From the NCBI GenBank assembly GCA_020403425.1, contig JADBXR010000021.1, positions 1 through 64,000 of the forward strand: a stretch of 64,000 nt of DNA, written 5' to 3'. Origin of the DNA: Chitinophagaceae bacterium (GTDB lineage: Bacteria; Bacteroidota; Bacteroidia; Chitinophagales; Chitinophagaceae). This document shows positions 44,043 to 53,316 of this stretch, in pieces. Numbering within the stretch: the stretch's first letter is position 1; every line of letters starts with the position of its first letter. The notes below the pieces were generated by a model. It worked only from the letters and a program-made list of their open reading frames with translations. It was not told the DNA's origin and ran no database searches. The position numbers and the translations under genes were made by a program.

Positions 44043-46628
44043 ATGCCTTCTTCTTTATATATCAACAATTTCAAAAGGAATGTAACAGACAAGTATACCA
44101 TTTACAACAGTCTGTTCTCCGCCCTGCCCTTTTCCGGTATCGCCAACGTTGGTGCGTTACTGCCCATTTTACTGCAAGCCTGTATGGAGGGTTATGCAGA
44201 GGGAAAAAGTCCGATGCAGATCATCGACCAGTTCTTTGAACAGCATACCCATGTGAAGAAAGATGACGAAAAGATCGACCGGCTTTTCAAATTCGTACAG
44301 TACATAGAACGTCAGGTGGTATTGTTCGATGCCATTGAGGACGCCGCATTCACCACCGTGAACGATATGGATGGCGCCGGAAGTCTGAAGGCTCTGTACA
44401 ATGAAGCCGCTTTTGCCGGTAAAACACAGGCTCTAAAGAACAAACTCCGTAAATTCAAAGTACGGGTGGTTCTGACCGCGCACCCTACCCAGTTTTACCC
44501 GGGCAGCGTACTGGGCATCATTCATGATATGAGTGAAGCGATCGGCAAAAACGATTTCCATACGATCAACCAGTATATCCAGCAACTGGGTATTACACCC
44601 TTCTTTAATAAAAAACAGCCTACCCCTTATGATGAAGCGGTGAACCTGATGTGGTATCTCGAGAATGTACTGTATCAGTCTATCGGGAATATCTATAATC
44701 ATATCGCCAGTGAGATCTTTGACAGCGAGTATGACAGCGATAACCCCTTCATTGAACTGGGCTTCTGGCCCGGTGGAGACCGCGACGGTAATCCCTATGT
44801 GGATGCGGCCACTACCCTGCGCGTAGCTTCCGCATTGCGCAGCGCCATTATCGTATGTTATTACCGAGATGTGCGGAAACTGGCACGCCGACTTACTTTC
44901 AGCGGGGTAGACACCATGATCCACAGCCTTGAGCAGCAGTTATACGAGAATGTGTTCCGCCCCAACGAAAACAACCGTATCAGCAAACAGGAATTGCTGC
45001 AACAGCTTACGGCCATGCGCAGGCTGGTGCAGGAAAAACACCATTCCCTGTTCCTCCAAAGGATAGACAGCCTGATCCATAAAGTAAAAATATTCGGGAC
45101 CCATTTTGCCGGACTTGATGTGCGACAGGACAGCCGCATACATACACAGGTACTGGTAGACATCAACACCACCCTGCAAAGCCAGGGGCAGCGTGGCATA
45201 CTGCCAGCCAAATATGCAGGTCTCTCGCAGGAAGAGAAGATCAAGGTATTGTCCTCGCTGGACATGAAACTGGATACACGGCTCTTCCCCAAAGGCATCA
45301 CAAGGGATACGCTGGAAAGCATGTATGCCATCCAGTCGATCCAGCAGATGAACGGAGAGGCAGGTTGCCATCGCTACATCATCAGTAACTGCCAGAGTGC
45401 TGTGAATGTGATGGAAGTGTTTGCCCTATTCCGTCTCTGTGGCTGGAAAGCAGAGCAACTCAGCATCGACATCATTCCTTTGTTCGAGACCATCGATGAT
45501 CTGCAGGAAGCAGAGAGCATCATGGAGTTCCTGTACACATATCCTGTTTACAAACAACACCTGAAACAGCGTCACCAGCAACAGACCATCATGCTGGGTT
45601 TCAGCGACGGGACCAAAGATGGCGGATACCTGCAGGCCAACTGGAGCATCTACACCGCCAAAGAGAACCTGACCGCCATTTCGCGCAAATACGATATCAA
45701 GGCCAAGTTCTTCGATGGCCGCGGCGGTCCACCTTCGCGAGGGGGTGGTAAGACCAATAAATTCTATGCCTCACTCGGTACCAATATTGAGAACGAAGAG
45801 ATACAGCTGACCGTTCAGGGGCAAACGATCACTTCCAATTTCGGGACGATCCAGTCTTCACAATACAACCTGGAACAATTGCTCAGTGCGGGGATCAGCA
45901 ATGAGCTGTTCTCCGACAACCGTATGCTCTTATCGCAACACGACCGGTTTTTGCTGGACGAACTGGGTAAACTGAGTTACGAAGCTTACCAGGATTTCAA
46001 GACACACCCGCTGTTTCTGGCATACCTGCAACAGTTCAGCCCGCTGAATTATTACAGCAAAAGCAATATTGCCAGTCGCCCTTCCAAACGCGGCAGTGGC
46101 GGCGGTCTCCGTTTTGAGGACCTGCGCGCAGTTCCTTTTGTAGGCAGCTGGAGCCAGTTGAAACAGAATGTACCCGGCTATTTTGGTGTAGGTACTGCCC
46201 TGCAACAAATGAAGGACAAAGGTTTGTGGGATGACGTGAAAGCCATGTTCCGGAACGTGTTGTTCTTCCGGACACTGATCGATAACAGTATGATGAGTAT
46301 GCTCAAATCTTCCTTTGCACTGACCCAGTACATACAGGAGGACCCGGAATACGGCGAGATCTGGAAGCTCATCAAAAAAGAGTTCGACCTTACGGTTGCA
46401 CTGGTACTGGAGTTATCGGATACCACACAGCTGATGCAGGACGATAAGACCGGCCGTGCCTCCATTCAGATGCGCGATAAGATTGTATTGCCGCTATTGA
46501 CCATCCAGCAATATGCCTTACACCAACTGCACAAAACAGAGGCGGATACGGCCACAAAGGAAATTTATGAGAAACTGATCACACGCAGCATGTTCGGTAT
46601 CATCAATGCTGCGCGGAACTCGGCATAA
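44043..46628 (+). CDS. ppc: Phosphoenolpyruvate carboxylase
   Basis: An 861-residue enzyme converting phosphoenolpyruvate and bicarbonate to oxaloacetate. The active-site segments are present but altered: VVLTAHPTQFYPGSV (the usual motif is HPTE), FWPGGDRDGNPYV, GFSDGTKDGGYL (Asp and Lys conserved) and FFDGRGGPPSRGGG, where the usual FHGRGG carries Asp in place of His. The C-terminus ends RNSA instead of RNTG. It is slightly shorter than the E. coli enzyme. These differences may mark a Bacteroidetes subgroup. Confidence 0.92.
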   Translation: MPSSLYINNFKRNVTDKYTIYNSLFSALPFSGIANVGALLPILLQACMEGYAEGKSPMQIIDQFFEQHTHVKKDDEKIDRLFKFVQYIERQVVLFDAIEDAAFTTVNDMDGAGSLKALYNEAAFAGKTQALKNKLRKFKVRVVLTAHPTQFYPGSVLGIIHDMSEAIGKNDFHTINQYIQQLGITPFFNKKQPTPYDEAVNLMWYLENVLYQSIGNIYNHIASEIFDSEYDSDNPFIELGFWPGGDRDGNPYVDAATTLRVASALRSAIIVCYYRDVRKLARRLTFSGVDTMIHSLEQQLYENVFRPNENNRISKQELLQQLTAMRRLVQEKHHSLFLQRIDSLIHKVKIFGTHFAGLDVRQDSRIHTQVLVDINTTLQSQGQRGILPAKYAGLSQEEKIKVLSSLDMKLDTRLFPKGITRDTLESMYAIQSIQQMNGEAGCHRYIISNCQSAVNVMEVFALFRLCGWKAEQLSIDIIPLFETIDDLQEAESIMEFLYTYPVYKQHLKQRHQQQTIMLGFSDGTKDGGYLQANWSIYTAKENLTAISRKYDIKAKFFDGRGGPPSRGGGKTNKFYASLGTNIENEEIQLTVQGQTITSNFGTIQSSQYNLEQLLSAGISNELFSDNRMLLSQHDRFLLDELGKLSYEAYQDFKTHPLFLAYLQQFSPLNYYSKSNIASRPSKRGSGGGLRFEDLRAVPFVGSWSQLKQNVPGYFGVGTALQQMKDKGLWDDVKAMFRNVLFFRTLIDNSMMSMLKSSFALTQYIQEDPEYGEIWKLIKKEFDLTVALVLELSDTTQLMQDDKTGRASIQMRDKIVLPLLTIQQYALHQLHKTEADTATKEIYEKLITRSMFGIINAARNSA

Positions 46629-46644
46629 GTAATGGTTTGCTGAT

Positions 46645-47256
46645 TTATGACTGGGTATCTGGTTTATTATCCTTCCATCCCCATAAATGCAGGCAAGCGT
46701 AGGTTCTGTAAGGGCTCCATTTGGTAGACAGTTTCAGCATTTTGGCTTTCATTTCTTTTTTATGGGAAGGGTCAATGCGGTAAAGTTTGCACATGGCCTG
46801 TTGTATGCCCAGGTCATCCACTGCAAATACATCTTCACGTCCCAGGGTAAACATCAGCAGCATCTCAACCGACCATTGACCGATACCTTTGATCTGAACC
46901 AAGAGATCAATGATCTCCTCGTTGCTCATGGCCAGTAATTTTTTATCGGTGATCTTATGTTCCATGCAGAAAGCGGCCACATTGTGCACATAACCCACTT
47001 TTGCATTACTCAACCCGATGGAGCGGAGCGTTTCGGCGGGAGTGTTCAGCACCTGCTGTGGTTTGGGCTCCTTGCCCTTATACAGTTCCAGGAAACGTTT
47101 GAAGATCACTTTGGCCACTTTGGTGCTCAGCTGCTGGCTGATGATACTGGCCATGATGCGGACCGGAATATTGGGATGCAGTTTCAGTTCATGCACTTCC
47201 TCGCCAAGGATCCTTGCCAGCTTTTTATCTTTCTGCAGATGTGTCAGATACTCCAT
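46645..47256 (-). CDS. DNA-3-methyladenine glycosylase (AlkA-type, HhH-GPD)
   Basis: A 203-residue DNA repair enzyme. The helix-hairpin-helix is IKGIGQWSVEMLLMF, followed by the catalytic Asp in AVDDLGI. The early IISQQLSTKVAK and SNAKVGYV segments are typical for AlkA-like enzymes. Substrates are alkylated purines. It is divergent from mnmD. Confidence 0.88.
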   Translation of the reverse strand: MEYLTHLQKDKKLARILGEEVHELKLHPNIPVRIMASIISQQLSTKVAKVIFKRFLELYKGKEPKPQQVLNTPAETLRSIGLSNAKVGYVHNVAAFCMEHKITDKKLLAMSNEEIIDLLVQIKGIGQWSVEMLLMFTLGREDVFAVDDLGIQQAMCKLYRIDPSHKKEMKAKMLKLSTKWSPYRTYACLHLWGWKDNKPDTQS

Positions 47257-47284
47257 GCGGGTAAGTTAAGTATTTTGCAAAGCG

Positions 47285-47950
47285 ATGCAAAGAGAAATTA
47301 GACCAACGGCAGACGGCTCTCATACCATTGCCATACCCGGGATGGATGTGACCTATCATAGTCACCATGGTGCTATTGGTGAAAGCAGGCATGTATTTCT
47401 GGAAGCGGGCCTGCATCCATTGCTCGCAGCAAAATCCCATCAACCCCTGCATGTTCTTGAAATGGGCATGGGAACCGGCCTGAATGCCTTACTTACCTTG
47501 CAGGAAGCCCGCGTGCAGCAATATCCCATCCGGTACACGGCTGTGGAATTGTACCCTTTGACAGCAGATGAGATCTCGCAGATCAATTACGGAACACTGC
47601 TGCAATGCCAGGATGATTTTATGTCCCTACACAGGGCTGACTGGGAAACAGAGGTCAGGCTTCATTCTTTTTTCACCATCCACAAACGCAAGACATCCCT
47701 GCTGACACTGGAAATAAACGACCGGTTCAACTGTATCTATTTTGATGCCTTCTCCCCCACGCACCAGCCGGAACTATGGACAGAAGCGGTTTTTGCAAAA
47801 CTATATCAGTTCCTATCGCCGGGAGGTATACTGGTCACCTATTGCAGCAAATCGGTTGTACGAAAAGCCATGATGGCTGCAGGCCTCACCGTTGAAAAGA
47901 TCCCCGGCCCCTGGGGCAAACGCGAAATGGTAAGAGCGACCAGGCAATGA
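47285..47950 (+). CDS. mnmD: tRNA 5-methylaminomethyl-2-thiouridine methyltransferase (MnmD)
   Basis: A 221-residue methyltransferase of the MnmC N-terminal type. The SAM motif is VLEMGMGTGLNALLTL. FDAFSPTHQPELWTEAVFAKL is the family motif, and the C-terminal PGPWGKREMVRA is typical. The enzyme completes the wobble uridine 34 modification. No fused MnmC oxidase domain is present, so this is a stand-alone MnmD. Its stop is followed within 7 nt by an octad hairpin. Confidence 0.9.
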   Translation: MQREIRPTADGSHTIAIPGMDVTYHSHHGAIGESRHVFLEAGLHPLLAAKSHQPLHVLEMGMGTGLNALLTLQEARVQQYPIRYTAVELYPLTADEISQINYGTLLQCQDDFMSLHRADWETEVRLHSFFTIHKRKTSLLTLEINDRFNCIYFDAFSPTHQPELWTEAVFAKLYQFLSPGGILVTYCSKSVVRKAMMAAGLTVEKIPGPWGKREMVRATRQ

Positions 47951-47956
47951 ATCGAT

Positions 47957-48039
47957 TAATGAATTAACGTATTGACGAATTAGCGGATTAGCGGATTGGT
48001 TCAATCCAGTAATCCGTCAATCCGCTAATCCGGAAATCT
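47957..48039. repeat. Inverted octad array (8-nt words) after mnmD
   Basis: Left arm TTAATGAA, TTAACGTA, TTGACGAA, TTAGCGGA, TTAGCGGA (47957-47996). Right arm ATCCAGTA, ATCCGTCA, ATCCGCTA, ATCCGGAA (48005-48036). The layout matches the heptad sites but the period is 8. Confidence 0.85.
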
Positions 48040-48077
48040 TTATATATTTCGTAGCTTACCACTCTAACACCCACACA

Positions 48078-48527
48078 ATGCCACGTTATACCACCACTTT
48101 ACACCTTTTACCTACTTTGACCATTGTAACCCTCCTGACCTTTGCCACAGCCTCTGCGCAGGATAAGAATGAACAGACCATCCGCGCCATACTCAACAGG
48201 CAAACCATCGAATGGAACAAAGGCAATATTGAAGGTTTTATGAAGGGGTACTGGAACAGCGACAGCCTTTTGTTTGTAGGAAAGACCGGTCCTAAGTATG
48301 GTTACCGGACCACACTCGAAAATTACCGGAAAAGTTATCCGGATACTACGGTAATGGGCAAGCTTCAATTCACTATCCTGAAAGTGGAACCCCTATCTCC
48401 GAACTGTTATTTTGTTTTGGGCAAATGGCAACTGGCCAGGACCATTGGTGATGTGAGCGGCCATTATACACTGATCTTCCGCAAGATCCACAGTGAGTGG
48501 GTGATCGTATCCGACCACAGCAGTTAG
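48078..48527 (+). CDS. Exported DUF4440 / SnoaL-like protein
   Basis: A 149-residue protein with a signal peptide (ending ATASAQ). The mature part (NRQTIEWNKGNIEGFMKGYWNSDSLLFVG) and the C-terminus (GHYTLIFRKIHSEWVIVSDHSS) match the DUF4440/NTF2-like fold. Some of these bind small ligands; the function is unknown. Confidence 0.85.
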   Translation: MPRYTTTLHLLPTLTIVTLLTFATASAQDKNEQTIRAILNRQTIEWNKGNIEGFMKGYWNSDSLLFVGKTGPKYGYRTTLENYRKSYPDTTVMGKLQFTILKVEPLSPNCYFVLGKWQLARTIGDVSGHYTLIFRKIHSEWVIVSDHSS

Positions 48528-48537
48528 CGGATCAGGA

Positions 48538-48939
48538 TCAGACAGATAGCTGTTCCGCTCTCACCATTTGCGATCCCATGAGTCTGGCAAAAACAAGGTG
48601 TCCGCAGAATACACCTACTACGGATGAAAAGATATCGAGATAATCAAAGGTTCTTCCAAATACCGGGATCAGTTGCAGGTATTCATTGATGATGACCAGC
48701 AAAAGACCTAATGAACAGGTAAAACCCAGGTCACGGGTCGTCTGCAAACGAAAATAACGCTGAAAAAACCAACAGGCCCCGAAAGGCAACAGGAAGGAAC
48801 CTATCAGGTTGGGGGCAAATCCTACCAACGGCTTCAGTGCAGGTGGAATGTGTACCAGCGGCCTGATGATGAATTTGATGGTCCAGATAAGCAAAGTGCC
48901 CAGGATCACCACCCGCCTGGAAATATGCTTCAGGTACAT
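48538..48939 (-). CDS. VanZ-like membrane protein
   Basis: A 133-residue protein with four helices. The motif NEYLQLIPVFGRTFDYLDIFSSVVGVFCGHL fits the VanZ-like pattern (E.Q...P.R..D..D...N..G...G). Role unknown. It lies at the 3' end of the convergent DUF4440 gene, 11 nt away. Confidence 0.7.
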   Translation of the reverse strand: MYLKHISRRVVILGTLLIWTIKFIIRPLVHIPPALKPLVGFAPNLIGSFLLPFGACWFFQRYFRLQTTRDLGFTCSLGLLLVIINEYLQLIPVFGRTFDYLDIFSSVVGVFCGHLVFARLMGSQMVRAEQLSV

Positions 48940-49025
48940 ACAAATGGTTTCTCACCTGAAAGTAAGGAAAACCCCAGGCACATGATTGGACTGGTACGGA
49001 TTATTTTACAAGCGGTCTGAAGGGA

Positions 49026-49256
49026 CTAATCTTCGAAATGGAGCGGTTTACGCCATAAACGGATGACCCACCAGAGATAAACGGCTAGACTGACCACAAA
49101 CCAGAGATAGAAAAGAATATTGCCCAAACGCAGGTGATCGTGTATGAATGCCAGGTCGTACATGATGCCTGCCGTAGAATTGATGGCCATCCACAGCAAT
49201 CCCAGTGACATCGTATTCACGATCCGTAACATATATTCCCTGACGCCTGGTTCCAT
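49026..49256 (-). CDS. Small two-helix membrane protein, 76 aa
   Basis: Two hydrophobic stretches (about 12-32 and 44-64) with an aromatic-rich second one (LFYLWFVVSLAVYLWWVIRLW). I do not recognise a family. It stands alone on the reverse strand between the M23 peptidase and VanZ-like genes. The start is the ATG at 49256. Confidence 0.55.
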   Translation of the reverse strand: MEPGVREYMLRIVNTMSLGLLWMAINSTAGIMYDLAFIHDHLRLGNILFYLWFVVSLAVYLWWVIRLWRKPLHFED

Positions 49257-49331
49257 GAAAATAAGGTTGATTACTATTACAAGTAAGTTCGATTATTGTT
49301 GTCAAACAAGCACCTGCCGGGCATAGAAAGT

Positions 49332-50303
49332 TTAGTCAAAACTCTGGTTGCTGGCAGCCGCCAGTTTCAGTATGCGGTCGAACTGTGCAGGGGTGAGGTC
49401 ATTATAGAAGTAATAGATCGGATCGACCGGTATACCACCCCTGTGCACCTCATAATGACAGTGCGGTGCTGTACTTTTTCCGGAATTACCTACATAACCG
49501 ATCACTTCGCCACGTTTCACGGTTTCGCCTACCCTTGCTTTGATCCGAACCATGTGTCCGTACAGGGTCTCATACCCAAAACCGTGCGAGATCACCACGC
49601 GGTTACCATAACCACCGGTGTTATAACCCGCATCTTTCACACGGCCATCGGCTGTTGCATAGATAGGCGTACCCATCGGTGCGCTGAAATCCAATCCCAG
49701 GTGTGCCCTCCGGTCTTTATACACAGGATCGATACGATACCCGAAACCTGAAGCAATACGGTTCAGGTTCTTATTGCTGATGGGTTGTATGGAAGGCGTG
49801 GCCGCCAGTAGTTTCTCTTTATTCTTCACCAGGTTACCGATCTCATCAAAGGATTTCACCTGGTAAGCGGTTCGCATGGAAAGGTTATTCAGCTGTGCCG
49901 CTATGCTTTCTACCAGCTCAGACTCGCCCATGCTTTGTACCAGTTTCACTTCTTTTTTCAATTCAATGTCCTTGATACGTGCGCTATCCGGTATGGGTTC
50001 GGCCCCGAAAATGGAACGGTAAACCCCATTATCCCGGTTCTCGATCTCGTTCATTTTCAGTTCCAGCTGTTTCAGCCGTTCCATGAAAACACTGTAATTA
50101 TTGCTCAGGTCCTCATTCTGCTGACGCAGGTATTTCTCTTTCGGGGAGTCGATATAACGGAAGGCAATGGCGAAAATAATGGCGCCCGTAACAATGGACG
50201 CGGCAATGAATCCGATCAACTGTAATAACCGTACCCGCAGGGGAACTTCCAGTTTCTCGTACCGGAGGGTATGGGTATTATAGTAGTATTTGACCTTTTT
50301 CAT
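49332..50303 (-). CDS. Membrane-anchored M23 metallopeptidase
   Basis: A 323-residue protein with one N-terminal membrane helix (about residues 28-50), a coiled-coil region (DLSNNYSVFMERLKQLELKMNEIEN) and an M23/LytM domain. Zinc ligands are in HLGLDF (about residue 200) and HCHYEVH (about 279-285), so the site looks intact. It probably cuts peptidoglycan cross-bridges during growth or division. The architecture resembles EnvC/MepM-like enzymes; the exact class is unclear. Confidence 0.9.
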   Translation of the reverse strand: MKKVKYYYNTHTLRYEKLEVPLRVRLLQLIGFIAASIVTGAIIFAIAFRYIDSPKEKYLRQQNEDLSNNYSVFMERLKQLELKMNEIENRDNGVYRSIFGAEPIPDSARIKDIELKKEVKLVQSMGESELVESIAAQLNNLSMRTAYQVKSFDEIGNLVKNKEKLLAATPSIQPISNKNLNRIASGFGYRIDPVYKDRRAHLGLDFSAPMGTPIYATADGRVKDAGYNTGGYGNRVVISHGFGYETLYGHMVRIKARVGETVKRGEVIGYVGNSGKSTAPHCHYEVHRGGIPVDPIYYFYNDLTPAQFDRILKLAAASNQSFD

Positions 50304-50413
50304 CAGCGTTCCTGCTTGGGGGGGGGTGGATGGATGGGTCGTGGACCGCGGATAAAAGCCGTTCTGTCCGGTGATTCAAGCCTCACGATTCACCGTTTCA
50401 CGCCCCGATTCCT

Positions 50414-50421
50414 TACCTTTG
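50414..50421 (+). promoter_or_regulatory. -7 element TACCTTTG of alaS
   Basis: An exact TAnnTTTG match 67 nt upstream of the alaS ATG, leaving a leader of about 60 nt. Confidence 0.5.
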
Positions 50422-50488
50422 ATGCCCTTTAAAAGCCTCCAAATATAGTTTCTAACACCCTAACAATTTGTTTAAAATTTTCAGATAG

Positions 50489-53128
50489 ATGATGACCAGT
50501 GCCGAAATACGTCAGAAGTTCCTGGATTTTTTTGCCTCAAAAGGCCACCAGATAGTGCCCTCAGCGCCCATCGTGGTGAAAAACGACCCTACCCTGCTCT
50601 TTACCAATGCAGGCATGAACCAGTTCAAAGACTATTTCCTGGGCAATAAAAAAGCCTCCAGTCCCCGTATCGCAGACACGCAGAAATGTTTGCGCGTAAG
50701 CGGAAAACACAACGACCTGGAAGAAGTGGGTGTGGATACCTACCACCATACCATGTTCGAAATGCTGGGTAACTGGAGTTTTGGCGATTATTTCAAGGCC
50801 GAAGCCATTGCCTGGAGCTGGGAACTGCTGACCGAAGTATACAAACTGGATAAGGACCGTTTATATGTGACCATCTTCCAGGGCGATGAAAAAGAGAACC
50901 TGCCCAAAGATGAAGAGGCTTTTACCGAATGGAAAAAAGTGATCGCGGAAGACCGGATATTACTGGGCAACAAGAAAGATAATTTCTGGGAGATGGGCGA
51001 TACCGGCCCCTGTGGACCCTGTACCGAGATACATGTGGATTGCCGCAGTGATGAAGAGCGGAAAAAAGTGGATGGCAAGACACTCGTGAACAACGACCAT
51101 CCACAGGTGATCGAGATCTGGAACAACGTATTCATGCAGTTCAACCGCCTGAAAGACGGTAGTCTGCAACCCTTACCCGCCCAACACGTGGATACCGGTA
51201 TGGGATTTGAGCGACTGGTACGCGTGATCCAGGGCAAACAAAGCAACTACGATACCGATGTGTTCACCGGCACCATTGAGGCCACAGAAAAGATCACCGG
51301 TAAAAGATACGATTACGGCGACAGCAAGGAAGCCATTGCCTTCCGGGTTCTTGCCGATCATATCCGTGCCATAGCATTTGCCATTGCAGACGGACAACTG
51401 CCCTCCAACAACGGTGCAGGTTATGTGATCAGGCGGATCCTGAGAAGGGCGGTAAGGTATTACTATTCATACCTTGATTACAAACAACCCTTGCTGTTCC
51501 AGCTCATGCCCTTACTGGCCAGGCAGTTTGAACAGGTATTTCCAGAACTGCATAAACAGCTCGATTTTGTCAGCAAGGTGGTGAAGGAAGAAGAAGATGC
51601 TTTCCTGAAAACGCTGGATAAGGGAATTACGAATTTCAATGAGAGAATTAAGCATGCAGATGAATTAGGGTTAGCGACTAAGAAAATATTTGATGGTGTT
51701 TCGGCATTTATCCTTTTCGACACGTTTGGGTTCCCAATTGATTTAACACAATTAATGGCAAAAGAAATAGGCTGGACTGTTGATATGGAACGATTCCAGG
51801 AAGAATTGTCAAAGCAGAAAGACCGTAGTCGCGCAGCCGGAACGGTTGACACCGAGGACTGGGTAGTGATCACCGATACCACCCTGAATGAATTTGTGGG
51901 CTACGATTCACTTGAGATCAGGAGTAAGGTGACCAAGTACCGGAAAGTAAAGTCCAAAGGAAAGGAAGCCTACCAACTGGTACTCGAAGCCACGCCTTTC
52001 TATGCAGAGAGCGGCGGACAGGTGGGTGATACCGGCATACTTGATTTTGATGGCGAGTTGATCGAAGTGACGGATACCAAAAAGGAGAACAACCTGATCA
52101 TTCATTTCACAGCATCACTGCCTGCGAACATACAGCTGCCGGTAATGGCCAGCGTAAACAGCAGCAAGCGCCATGCTACCGCCATACACCATAGTGCCAC
52201 CCATTTACTGCACGCCGCCTTACGAAAAGTGTTGGGCACACATGTGGCACAAAAAGGAAGCCTCGTAAACGAGGAGCAACTTCGTTTCGACTTCTCGCAT
52301 TTTGCCAAGGTCAGTGATGAAGAGATCACACAGATAGAAGCCATCGTCAATGAAAAGATACGTGAGAACATTCCCGTATACATCAGTGAAATGAGTAAGG
52401 ACGATGCGATCGCCATGGGCGCCATGGCTTTGTTTGGCGAGAAATACGGAGACCTGGTACGCGTAGTGGTGATGGACAAGAACTATTCCATCGAACTCTG
52501 CGGAGGCACCCATGTAGGATATACCGGCGAACTGGGCTTCTTTAAGATCAAACACGAATCAGCGGTGGCCGCTGGTGTGCGCAGGATCGAGGCTGTGAGC
52601 GGAAAATCAGCAGAATTGCTGATACACGAACAGTTCGAACAGATGCGTCTCATACGCGAAGCACTCAAGAACCCGAAAGAGATCGGCAAAGCCGTGGAAT
52701 CATTACAATCGGATAACAGCGAACTGAGAAAACGCATTGAGAGCCTGGAAGCCAAACAGTTACTCGTAACCAAAAAAGAACTGCTGGAACGCACAGAAAG
52801 CATACAAGGCGTTAATTTCCTTGGTGCAGTAGTGGATGTAAGCAGCGCAGACAGCCTGAAGAAACTCTGTTTCGAAATAAAAACGGCCCTTACCGATTAT
52901 GTAGTAGTACTGGCAGCAAATGTTGAGGGCAAGGCACAAGTAGCGATCCTGTTGGACGAGACGGTGAGTGCCACCAAAAACCTGGAAGCACCGAAGATCA
53001 TCAAGGAACAGGTGGCCAGCCTGATCAAGGGCGGCGGTGGCGGACAAAAAACGCTTGCTACAGCCGGCGGACAGGACGCTTCGAACCTGCCTGCTGTGAT
53101 CGAAAAAGTAAGGTCCTTACTGGCTTAA
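50489..53128 (+). CDS. alaS: Alanyl-tRNA synthetase
   Basis: An 879-residue class II synthetase. It has the N-terminal catalytic domain (IRQKFLDFFASKGH, TNAGMNQFKDYF, GFERL), the editing domain with HHSATHLLHAALR and CGGTHVG (zinc motifs), and the C-terminal GGGGGQKTLATAGG end typical of the C-Ala domain. It starts MMTSAEIRQ; the second Met may be the start. Length is normal. Confidence 0.98.
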   Translation: MMTSAEIRQKFLDFFASKGHQIVPSAPIVVKNDPTLLFTNAGMNQFKDYFLGNKKASSPRIADTQKCLRVSGKHNDLEEVGVDTYHHTMFEMLGNWSFGDYFKAEAIAWSWELLTEVYKLDKDRLYVTIFQGDEKENLPKDEEAFTEWKKVIAEDRILLGNKKDNFWEMGDTGPCGPCTEIHVDCRSDEERKKVDGKTLVNNDHPQVIEIWNNVFMQFNRLKDGSLQPLPAQHVDTGMGFERLVRVIQGKQSNYDTDVFTGTIEATEKITGKRYDYGDSKEAIAFRVLADHIRAIAFAIADGQLPSNNGAGYVIRRILRRAVRYYYSYLDYKQPLLFQLMPLLARQFEQVFPELHKQLDFVSKVVKEEEDAFLKTLDKGITNFNERIKHADELGLATKKIFDGVSAFILFDTFGFPIDLTQLMAKEIGWTVDMERFQEELSKQKDRSRAAGTVDTEDWVVITDTTLNEFVGYDSLEIRSKVTKYRKVKSKGKEAYQLVLEATPFYAESGGQVGDTGILDFDGELIEVTDTKKENNLIIHFTASLPANIQLPVMASVNSSKRHATAIHHSATHLLHAALRKVLGTHVAQKGSLVNEEQLRFDFSHFAKVSDEEITQIEAIVNEKIRENIPVYISEMSKDDAIAMGAMALFGEKYGDLVRVVVMDKNYSIELCGGTHVGYTGELGFFKIKHESAVAAGVRRIEAVSGKSAELLIHEQFEQMRLIREALKNPKEIGKAVESLQSDNSELRKRIESLEAKQLLVTKKELLERTESIQGVNFLGAVVDVSSADSLKKLCFEIKTALTDYVVVLAANVEGKAQVAILLDETVSATKNLEAPKIIKEQVASLIKGGGGGQKTLATAGGQDASNLPAVIEKVRSLLA

Positions 53129-53143
53129 ATCAAAACCTAATGC

Positions 53144-53185
53144 AGCCACAGTTGTACAGTGATACTGGCAGCTGTGGCTATTTGT
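53144..53185 (+). terminator. Terminator after alaS
   Basis: AGCCACAG (53144-53151) pairs with CTGTGGCT (53172-53179), followed by ATTTGTTTT. It lies 16 nt after the alaS stop. Confidence 0.7.
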
Positions 53186-53270
53186 TTTCTACACCTGTCG
53201 GTATTCCCTGCATATACAATCATTAACCTTTTTTAACATTTCCGAATTATTTCGTATTTGACAAATCTCC

Positions 53271-53278
53271 TACATTTG
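53271..53278 (+). promoter_or_regulatory. -7 element TACATTTG of the PDZ gene
   Basis: An exact TAnnTTTG match 38 nt upstream of the ATG. Confidence 0.5.
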
Positions 53279-53316
53279 ATCTACAAATAAATTCGTACAT
53301 TAAAATTATAGGTACC

